A stretch of DNA of 64,000 nucleotides, taken from NCBI GenBank assembly GCA_003268905.1, contig QLTU01000020.1, positions 1-64,000 on the forward strand, given 5' to 3'. Below the pieces are notes generated by a model. That model saw only the letters and a program-made list of their open reading frames with translations. It did not search any database and was not told the DNA's origin. Shown piece after piece: positions 16,561 to 23,367 of the stretch (position 1 is its first letter; each line of letters opens with the position of its first letter). The translations under genes were made by a program, and so were the position numbers. This DNA comes from Acidovorax defluvii (lineage in GTDB: Bacteria > Pseudomonadota > Gammaproteobacteria > Burkholderiales > Burkholderiaceae_C).

Positions 16561-17876
16561 GCGGCCTCCGCCAGCGTGGCGGGCATGGCTGCCAGCAGTT
16601 GCTGCGCCACGGCCAGGCCCGATTTGAGGCCGTCTTCATGGAAGCCGTAGCCGGTCCAGGCACCGCAGTACCAGGTGTGCTGCTGCCCCTGGATGTTGCC
16701 CACCTGCTGCTGCGCGCGGATGGCCGCCATGTCGAACACCGGGTGCGCATATTCGTAGCTGCCGATCACCTGCTCGGGTGCAATGTCGCGCAGCGGGTTG
16801 AGCGACACCACCACGGGCTGGGCAAACGGCACGGGTTGCAGTTGGTTGATGAGGTAGTGCAGGCACACGCGGGCCGATTCGCGGCTCTTTTGTTGGGCGC
16901 GCTCGTAGTTCCACGCAGCCCAGGCGGCGCGGCGTGCGGGCAGCACCGAGGTGTCGGTGTGCAGCACGGCGCGGTTGGCTTGGTAGCGGATGGCGCCCAG
17001 CACGGCACGCTCCTGCTGCGTGGGCTGGGCCAGCAGCGCCAGCGACTGGTCCGAATGCGTGGCCAGCACCACCTGGTCAAAGTGTTCGGTGTGGCCTGCG
17101 GTCACCACGCGCACCCCGGCGGCATCGCGCTCGATGCGGTGCACGGGGGTGTTCAGGCGCTTGTCGGCAATGCCCGCCACGATCTTGTCCACATAGTGGC
17201 GCGCGCCGCCGGAGACCGTCCACCACTGCGGGCGATTGCTGACCTGGATGAGACCGTGGTTGTGGCAGAACCGGATCATGGTGGCCACGGGGAACTTCAG
17301 CATCTGGTCGGTGGGGCAGCTCCAGATGCAGCCCAGCATGGGCAAGAAGTACCAGTCGCGGAAGGCATCGCCAAAGCGGTGCTGCTTGAGGAAATCGCCC
17401 AGCGGCTGCATCAGCGCCGCATCGGCCTGGGCCTGTGCAATGCGCGTGCACAGCTTGTTGAAGCGCAGCAGGTCGCGCAGCATGCCCAGAAAGCGCGGGT
17501 TGACCAGGTTGGTGCGCTGGGCAAACACGGTGCTGAGGTTGGTGCCGCTCCACTCCAGCGTGCGGCCGCCGCCCGAGCCACCCAAGGCGCCCGGCACCTG
17601 CACCGAAAACGACATGTCGGATTGGGCGGTCTCCACGCCCAGATCGGCCAGCAAACGGATCAGGTGCGGGTAGGTGCGCTCGTTGAACACCAGAAATCCG
17701 GTGTCCACGCCGTGCGTGACGGGGGCGCCCGACGCATCGGGCAGCGTGACGTCCACGGTGTGGGTGTGGCCACCGAAATAGTCGCCCGCTTCATACAGGG
17801 TGATGTCGGCCTGGCCGCGCAGCTGGTGCGCGACAGAGAGGCCGGAGATGCCAGAGCCAATGATGGCGATTTTCAT
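16557..17876 (-). CDS. FAD-dependent NAD(P)/amine-oxidase-like oxidoreductase
   Basis: This 439-residue flavoprotein is the first gene of the operon. The dinucleotide-binding motif is IIGSGISGLSVAHQL (5-19), followed by YEAGDYFGGHTHTVDV with the conserved GGH. The C-terminal FAD-contacting segment is WYCGAWTGYGFHEDGLKSGL. It groups with desaturase/oxidase-like proteins (COG2907) adjacent to DUF1365 and Cfa in many bacteria, where an unsaturated acyl chain is a plausible substrate. The leader of about 190 nt contains a 9-bp inverted repeat, with a possible RpoE-like promoter further up. Confidence 0.9.
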   Translation of the reverse strand: MKIAIIGSGISGLSVAHQLRGQADITLYEAGDYFGGHTHTVDVTLPDASGAPVTHGVDTGFLVFNERTYPHLIRLLADLGVETAQSDMSFSVQVPGALGGSGGGRTLEWSGTNLSTVFAQRTNLVNPRFLGMLRDLLRFNKLCTRIAQAQADAALMQPLGDFLKQHRFGDAFRDWYFLPMLGCIWSCPTDQMLKFPVATMIRFCHNHGLIQVSNRPQWWTVSGGARHYVDKIVAGIADKRLNTPVHRIERDAAGVRVVTAGHTEHFDQVVLATHSDQSLALLAQPTQQERAVLGAIRYQANRAVLHTDTSVLPARRAAWAAWNYERAQQKSRESARVCLHYLINQLQPVPFAQPVVVSLNPLRDIAPEQVIGSYEYAHPVFDMAAIRAQQQVGNIQGQQHTWYCGAWTGYGFHEDGLKSGLAVAQQLLAAMPATLAEAA

Positions 17877-17912
17877 GGCCGGCCCCCTCTGGCCGGCGCC
17901 TGGAATAAAAGG

Positions 17913-18005
17913 GTTGCGAAGCGTCCCGAAACGAATAAGAGAGGGAGGGAGGAGAAGCGCTTCAGGAGGTCAGTCGGAACCCGGAGGGCCGAAAGGCTTC
18001 GCAAC
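17913..18005 (-). promoter_or_regulatory. Leader inverted repeat upstream of the lipid operon
   Basis: GTTGCGAAG (17913-17921) and CTTCGCAAC (17997-18005) are perfect reverse complements 75 nt apart in the untranslated leader of the FAD oxidoreductase gene. The loop contains smaller GC-rich pairings and a second site GAAGCGCTTC. The arms would be present in any mRNA from the putative promoter. A regulatory structure is possible but unproven. Confidence 0.35.
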
Positions 18006-18041
18006 GTCAAAACGGTAAGGCGCTCAATGCGTCCTTGCAAT

Positions 18042-18072
18042 AGACAGAATGGGGTTGTACCTCCAAAGTTCC
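18042..18072 (-). promoter_or_regulatory. Candidate RpoE-type (ECF sigma) promoter
   Basis: On the minus strand GGAACTT (18072-18066) is followed after 17 nt by TCTGT (18048-18044). This resembles the extracytoplasmic RpoE pattern GGAACTT-N16/17-TCTGA. It points toward the FAD oxidoreductase, 165-170 nt upstream of its ATG. It does not match the TGATC-type element of ChrR-controlled sigma factors. Confidence 0.4.
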
Positions 18073-18120
18073 AGCCCCGGGGGGGAAAAATATCAGAAAA
18101 ACGTAACGAGGTCATGGAAA

Positions 18121-18720
18121 TCACTTGGGTTGGGGTGCTGCCAGCTGCTGTTCGATGGCGCGCACCAGGCCCTTGCTGTCGGGCGCCGTCAGGCTCGAAT
18201 AGCTGTCCACCAGCTGGCCGTTGCGCCCCAAAAGGTATTTGTGGAAATTCCAGCGTGGCGCCGTGCCCGACAACTGCGCGAGCTGGCGGTACAAAGGCGA
18301 GGCCTCTGGGCCCTTGACGCTGGTTTTGGCAAACATCGGAAATTTCACGCCAAAGGTGTTCTCGCAGAAGTCGGCAATCTGCTGATTGCTGCCGCTTTCC
18401 TGGGAGAAATCGTTGGATGGGAACCCGAGCACCACCAGCCCCTTGTCCTTGTAGCGGGCATACAGATCTTCCAGCCCCTTGTACTGGCCTGTGAAGCCGC
18501 AGTAGCTGGCGGTGTTGACGATCAGCACCACCTTGCCGCTGTACTGGCACAGCGACTGCGGCTTTTCGTCCTGCAGCCGGTCAAAGGTGTGCTGCAGTGT
18601 TGCCGGGCAGGCCTGCGCCTCGCCAGCGTAAGCCGCACCACCGGTCAGCATCAACCCGGCCACGCCCGCAATGCGAAGGGCCATGGAAAGGCGAGAGAGG
18701 GATTTCATAGCGGGTTTCAT
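18121..18720 (-). CDS. Exported glutathione-peroxidase-family thiol peroxidase
   Basis: This 199-residue protein has a signal peptide (about residues 1-32, ending AYA-GEA) and a glutathione peroxidase fold. It carries VLIVNTASYCGFTGQYKGLEDLY, here as NTASYCGFTGQY with catalytic Cys instead of selenocysteine. The second family block is VLGFPSNDFSQESGSNQQI, and RWNFHKYLLGRNG carries the Trp/Asn of the active site. It should reduce lipid hydroperoxides or H2O2 in the periplasm, probably with a thioredoxin-like donor. ATG 18720 has AGGAAA 8 bases upstream, which ATG 18708 lacks. It lies 244 bp before the lipid operon, same strand. Confidence 0.9.
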   Translation of the reverse strand: MKPAMKSLSRLSMALRIAGVAGLMLTGGAAYAGEAQACPATLQHTFDRLQDEKPQSLCQYSGKVVLIVNTASYCGFTGQYKGLEDLYARYKDKGLVVLGFPSNDFSQESGSNQQIADFCENTFGVKFPMFAKTSVKGPEASPLYRQLAQLSGTAPRWNFHKYLLGRNGQLVDSYSSLTAPDSKGLVRAIEQQLAAPQPK

Positions 18721-18765
18721 GGTCGATTTCCTGATGGTTTGACTATTTCATCACAAATTGCCCCG

Positions 18766-18787
18766 TTTGGTATTTATTTATACCAAA
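18766..18787. promoter_or_regulatory. AT-rich palindrome upstream of the peroxidase
   Basis: TTTGGTAT (18766-18773) and ATACCAAA (18780-18787) form a perfect 8-bp inverted repeat with a 6-nt spacer, about 50 bp upstream of the peroxidase start. It stands out in an otherwise GC-rich region and could be a repressor or activator site. The remaining 240 bp up to 19024 holds no recognisable gene. Confidence 0.45.
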
Positions 18788-19024
18788 TAGTATGCGTGGC
18801 CGGGGTGCCATTGCCGTGGATTTTTTGCCCACGCTGTTTTTGTGGGGCCTGCGCTGCCGCGCAGTGGAGTCACATCGAGACGGGGATTCACGACGCCAAA
18901 GCGGCTAGGAATGCGCCAGAGGGGCGGCGTGGGCGAACCGCGGCCGTGCGCGCGCACGTGGTGTGACGTTTTCCGGTAAGGGGCTGAGAACGGGGCGCAC
19001 AGGAAAGGGCCCCTGCACGGTGGG

Positions 19025-20227
19025 CTACACCAGTGCCAGCAAGCGGTCCAGGGGGAGTTGCACCCGGATATCCCGGTAGGCCACCACGCCGGTGATCTTC
19101 CAGGCAGCTTGCGAGGTATCGCGTGGAATCATCTCGCCCGTGGGCATTCCGTCGCGGTTCATCACCACCGCCACGCGGGGCGTTGTGGCCGTTGCGCCCC
19201 GGCGGAGCACCACCGCCACTTCCTGGGTGGCCAGCCGGACAAAGGCCCCGGGCGGATAGACGCCCAGCGTCTTCACCAGCGCGGCGCCGGCCTCGTCCAC
19301 GCGGTGCTCTTCGTCGTAGTAGCTGGCCTGCATGGCGGCCGTAACTGGCATGGGCGAACGTGCCACGCGGGGCGCCAGTCGCGCACCAAAGATGTCGGCG
19401 CGCTGCACCAGCCGCGCCATTTGCTGGGCCTCGGACTTCTTCGCCAGTGGGCCGGGCGAGCGGTGGTGGTGGCATAGCACTGCCTCCAGCCACACGGGGT
19501 CGGCCACCCCCAGGCGCCGAAGCAACTGCTCTGACCGACTGGCATGGTCTTCCACGGCCACGATCTGCTGGGACGTGAGCGGCTGGGATTGCTGGGCCAG
19601 CTGGTCCTGCAACTCGGTCATCGCGATGTTCATGGTGAGCGCCGCGCTGCCCACTTGCAGTACCCGCGCATCGGGCCAGCGCAGCATTTCACGGGCCACC
19701 ACCATGCAGACGCAACCCACCAACATGGCGTGGGTGGCGCTGTACATGCGGGTTTCCTGTGCCGAAAGATAGATCAGGGCCAGCAGCGTGGCATCGGGCG
19801 TTTGCTCGCAGTTGCGGGCCAGCTCGCTGTGCAAGGATTGAAAACGGCCTTCGAAATCGACAGCCAGCGGTGAGCGCAGCAACTGGGTGGCGCGCAACTG
19901 CAATTCCGACCAGTCCGGCACATACTTGCCACCGCGCTCCCGGCCTGCCTGCGCACCTGCCTGCATCGTCATCGCGGCAATCTGCCCCAGGGAGGTGTCG
20001 GACATCAGCATTTTTTGCAGCTGTGCCAGATACGCGCGGTGGCTTTCGCCCGACTCATCTGTGTCCACGCACAGCTTCAAGCCGCGCGACACCAGCGAAT
20101 CCAGCTCGGCGCGGGTGCGAATGACATAGCCCTTTTGTGCCAGCAACGTTCCATCCGCACCGCGCAGCACAAATGGCAACGGGTGACCCAACTGGATGCT
20201 GTCGATGTTCAGTGCAACAAGGTTCAT
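19025..20227 (-). CDS. Degenerate HD-GYP-type protein
   Basis: This 400-residue protein has an N-terminal region (LGHPLPFVLRGADGTLLAQKGYV) typical of HD-GYP-linked PilZ-like or DUF3391-like domains, then an HD-GYP-like helical core. The core keeps ATHAMLVGCVCMVVAREML and CHHHRSPG. The metal-binding HD pair (HDIGK in active enzymes) is replaced by ALTMNIAMTEL, and the GYP loop is not recognisable. It is probably not an active c-di-GMP phosphodiesterase and may be a binding or scaffold protein. ATG 20227 is chosen over 20251 on family resemblance. It is monocistronic as far as visible. Confidence 0.7.
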   Translation of the reverse strand: MNLVALNIDSIQLGHPLPFVLRGADGTLLAQKGYVIRTRAELDSLVSRGLKLCVDTDESGESHRAYLAQLQKMLMSDTSLGQIAAMTMQAGAQAGRERGGKYVPDWSELQLRATQLLRSPLAVDFEGRFQSLHSELARNCEQTPDATLLALIYLSAQETRMYSATHAMLVGCVCMVVAREMLRWPDARVLQVGSAALTMNIAMTELQDQLAQQSQPLTSQQIVAVEDHASRSEQLLRRLGVADPVWLEAVLCHHHRSPGPLAKKSEAQQMARLVQRADIFGARLAPRVARSPMPVTAAMQASYYDEEHRVDEAGAALVKTLGVYPPGAFVRLATQEVAVVLRRGATATTPRVAVVMNRDGMPTGEMIPRDTSQAAWKITGVVAYRDIRVQLPLDRLLALV

Positions 20228-20460
20228 GGTGCTCGTTACATTATCTAACAATCATGCCCGCAGGCAAGTGGGAACAACCCCCGGTCACCGGAGCGCTGTT
20301 CAACGGGTCGATATGCGGGCCGGAGCCCTCACCCCGGTCTGCCCTCGCCTTGGCATCGCCTGCAGAAAGGCACCCGGCGAATACCCTGCACGGCCTGCGC
20401 AGCGCGCGAATCCAGGGGTGCACCACCCCCGCAAATTGCCACGCCACGCTGACCGTCACG

Positions 20461-20498
20461 CGTGAGCTTCTCACGGCCCAAAGAGTGAGAAGCTCACG
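20461..20498 (-). terminator. Perfect 14-bp hairpin across the glnE stop codon
   Basis: CGTGAGCTTCTCAC (20461-20474) and GTGAGAAGCTCACG (20485-20498) are exact reverse complements with a 10-nt loop. The glnE stop (20494-20496) lies in one arm. There is no U-run after the stem in the glnE direction, so it may be a stability element or a weak terminator rather than a classical one. Confidence 0.5.
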
Positions 20499-23265
20499 CC
20501 TTTGCGGAAACTGCGGAGTTCTCGCCAAAAACCGCGTGCCAGAGGTCCAGCACAGCATGTTGTTCTGCCTGCAATGCCGGTGGCGTTACCTCGGTGGGCA
20601 CTTCATCGAGCCGTGCACGGTGCTGCACGCGGCGCAGCTCGCGGTAGGCGTCAGCCGCCGCGTGGCCCACACCGGCAGGCAACAAGCCCACCTGCTCGGC
20701 ACGTTGCAGCAGCGCGATGTTGCCCACGTTGCCCACCAGTTCCGGATGGCTTGCGGAATGCGACAGCACCAGGTACTGCACGGCAAATTCGGCATCCACC
20801 ATGCCGCCCGGGCTGTGCTTCACATCAAACTGCCCGTCGCGCGTGCGGTGGGCAGAGCGCACGCGTTCGCGCATGGTCACGATTTCTGTGCGCAGTGCAA
20901 CAGGGTCACGCGGCGAAGTAATCACCGCCTCGCGCACCGCGTCAAACCGGGCTTGCAGCGCCGCACTGCCAAGCACAAAGCGCGCCCTGGTCATCGCCTG
21001 GTGTTCCCAGGTCCACGCAGTATTGCTGCCGCGTTGCTGCTGGTATGCAGCATAGGCATCAAAACTGGTGACCAGCAGGCCGGAGTTGCCGTTGGGGCGC
21101 AAGGCGGTGTCGATTTCGTACAGATCGCCTTCGCCGGTCTTTACGGTCAGCCAGTTGATCAGCTTGCGCACAAACGCCGCATAGATCTCGGGGGCGCGTT
21201 CATCGTCATCGTCAAACACGAAAACGATGTCGAGGTCGCTGCCATAACCCAGCTCCTTGCCCCCCAGCTTGCCGTAGCCAATGATGGCAAATTGCGGTGT
21301 TTCGCGGTGCCGGTTCTTGAGGCGGCTCCAGCACCACTGTGCAGAGATGCGCAGCACGCTGTCGGCCAGGGCGCTGAGGTCGTCGGCCACCTGTTCGACC
21401 GTGATCCGGTGCTCCACGTCGCGTGCCAGCGTGCGAAAGGTTTCCGCGTGCTGAGCGCGGCGCAGCAGGTTCAGCAGGGTTTCGTCGTCGTCCTCGCCGG
21501 TGGACCGCAGCGCGGCCAGTCGCAGGGTGAGCTCGCGTTCGAAATCGGCCACCACAAAGCGCTCGGCCAGCAGCGCGTCGCCTACCAGTTCATCGATGAC
21601 GCCGGGGTGTTGCAACAGGTAGCGTGCGGGCCACCGAGCGGCGCCCAGAAGGTGCAGCAGCTGCTCGTGCACCGAGGGGCGTTCCAGCAACAAGGCCAGA
21701 TAACTTTCGCGGCGCAGCAGGGGTTCGAGCCAGTTCACGAGGCGCACGGCTGCTTCTTCGGTGACGCGGCCTTCGCCCAGCCACTGCGCCGTGCGCTGGA
21801 TCAGCCGGAACAGCCGAGCGCGTGCTTCGTCGCGCAGCGCCGTCACGCGGGGGTGCGTGCGCCACTCGGCCACGCGCTCGCGAAAGCCGGGAGGCAGCTG
21901 TTCTAGCAAGCCTTCCAGCTCGGGCGGAGGTGCCGCAACTGCGCGCGGCCCGCCGCATCCACCGCCGTTGCATTCCTTTTTGCCATTGCCGCCCAGCAGG
22001 GTGTCGAACTCTTGCGCCACCAGTTCACGATGGGCATCGAGCGCATGCAGAAAACCGCAGCAGTCGGTGTGGCCCATGGTGCGGGCAATCCAGGCCAGGT
22101 CGTCATCGCACGTGGGCAGCACATGGGTCTGCTGGTCGTCGAGGTACTGGATACGGTGCTCCACGCGGCGCAAAAACACATACGCCCGCGCCAGTGCATC
22201 GGCCGTCTCCTGGGGCATGAGCCCCGCCTGGGCGAGGCGTTGCAGCGCATCCAGCGTGGGCCGGCGACGCAATTCGGGGAACTGCCCGCCGCGCACCACC
22301 TGCAGCAGTTGCACGGTGAACTCGATTTCGCGGATGCCGCCGCGCGACAGCTTCACATCGTTAGCGCGCTCCGGATGTCCGGCGCTGCGCTTGGCGGCGT
22401 GCTCGCGGATCTGCCGGTGCAAGGTGCGCAGCGCGTCAAACACGCTGTAGTCCAGATAACGGCGGAATACGAACGGCAGCACCACGCTGCGCAGCGCCAG
22501 CACTTCTGCGCTGCCGAGAGCGCTTTGCGGCGCCACCACCCGGCTCTTGAGCCAGGCAAAACGCTCCCATTCGCGGCCCTGTACCTGCAGGTATTCCTCC
22601 AGCGCCGCCAGCGACACCGCTGCGGGGCCGGAATTGCCATGGGGCCGCAGGGCCAGGTCCACCCGGAAGACAAAACCATGTTCGGTGGTGTCGCCGACCA
22701 GGCTGTAGATGATCTTCACCGCATGGGCAAAGTACTCATGGTTGGAAATGCGGCCGCGCCCCTCGGGGTTGCCGGCCGTTTCTCCGTCCTGTGCATACAC
22801 ATAGATCAGGTCGATGTCGCTGGACACATTGAGCTCGCGCGCACCGAGCTTGCCCATGCCGATCACCCACAGGGGCACGGGCTGTCCGTTGGGCGAGAGC
22901 GGTGCGCCGTGGCGGCTGTCCAGCTCGCGGCGGGCGTGAAGGTACGACTGGTCCAGCGCGAACTCTGCCAGTTCGGTGACCGCGCGGGTAATGTCTGACA
23001 ACGGGGCCTGGGCATCGCAATCGAGCCGGATGAGCCGCTCCATGACCAGTTGGCGCAGGACGCGCAAGGCGGTGGCGGTGTCGCATCCTCGTGCCTGTAG
23101 TGCGGCAAACGCCTGCGCCATGGCCGCTTTGTCTGGCGCACCGGGCGGCAGCAAGACCAGGTCTTGCGCGTACCGGCGTTGCAGGCGCTGAAAAAACCGC
23201 GAATACCCGGCCTCACCGATCGGGGGGGCGCAAGTGCCGGAGGGCTCAGCGGGAGATGGGGTCAT
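20494..23265 (-). CDS. glnE: Glutamine synthetase adenylyltransferase/adenylyl-removing enzyme
   Basis: This bifunctional enzyme adenylylates and de-adenylylates glutamine synthetase in response to nitrogen status through PII. The 923-residue length is near the family norm. The N-terminal adenylyl-removing half has VSSDIDLIYVYAQDGE and RVDLALRPHGNSGP; the C-terminal adenylyltransferase half has GYGSDLDIVFVFDDD and IDTALRPNGNSG. These are the duplicated nucleotidyltransferase motifs. A Gly/Cys/Lys-rich stretch (GNGKKECNGGGCGG, coded near 21945-21996) sits in the region between blocks and looks like a lineage-specific insertion. ATG 23265 is preferred over a GTG at 23304. The gene is divergent from yhdP. 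Confidence 0.95.
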   Translation of the reverse strand: MTPSPAEPSGTCAPPIGEAGYSRFFQRLQRRYAQDLVLLPPGAPDKAAMAQAFAALQARGCDTATALRVLRQLVMERLIRLDCDAQAPLSDITRAVTELAEFALDQSYLHARRELDSRHGAPLSPNGQPVPLWVIGMGKLGARELNVSSDIDLIYVYAQDGETAGNPEGRGRISNHEYFAHAVKIIYSLVGDTTEHGFVFRVDLALRPHGNSGPAAVSLAALEEYLQVQGREWERFAWLKSRVVAPQSALGSAEVLALRSVVLPFVFRRYLDYSVFDALRTLHRQIREHAAKRSAGHPERANDVKLSRGGIREIEFTVQLLQVVRGGQFPELRRRPTLDALQRLAQAGLMPQETADALARAYVFLRRVEHRIQYLDDQQTHVLPTCDDDLAWIARTMGHTDCCGFLHALDAHRELVAQEFDTLLGGNGKKECNGGGCGGPRAVAAPPPELEGLLEQLPPGFRERVAEWRTHPRVTALRDEARARLFRLIQRTAQWLGEGRVTEEAAVRLVNWLEPLLRRESYLALLLERPSVHEQLLHLLGAARWPARYLLQHPGVIDELVGDALLAERFVVADFERELTLRLAALRSTGEDDDETLLNLLRRAQHAETFRTLARDVEHRITVEQVADDLSALADSVLRISAQWCWSRLKNRHRETPQFAIIGYGKLGGKELGYGSDLDIVFVFDDDDERAPEIYAAFVRKLINWLTVKTGEGDLYEIDTALRPNGNSGLLVTSFDAYAAYQQQRGSNTAWTWEHQAMTRARFVLGSAALQARFDAVREAVITSPRDPVALRTEIVTMRERVRSAHRTRDGQFDVKHSPGGMVDAEFAVQYLVLSHSASHPELVGNVGNIALLQRAEQVGLLPAGVGHAAADAYRELRRVQHRARLDEVPTEVTPPALQAEQHAVLDLWHAVFGENSAVSAKA

Positions 23266-23367
23266 GGCAGAGGGAGCGGCAAGTTGCCATATACATAAGG
23301 ACACCGGTTTTGACTGAACCCACCCTTTGGTCGCGGGTCATAATTCCTGCCACATTCAACCCCGTCA

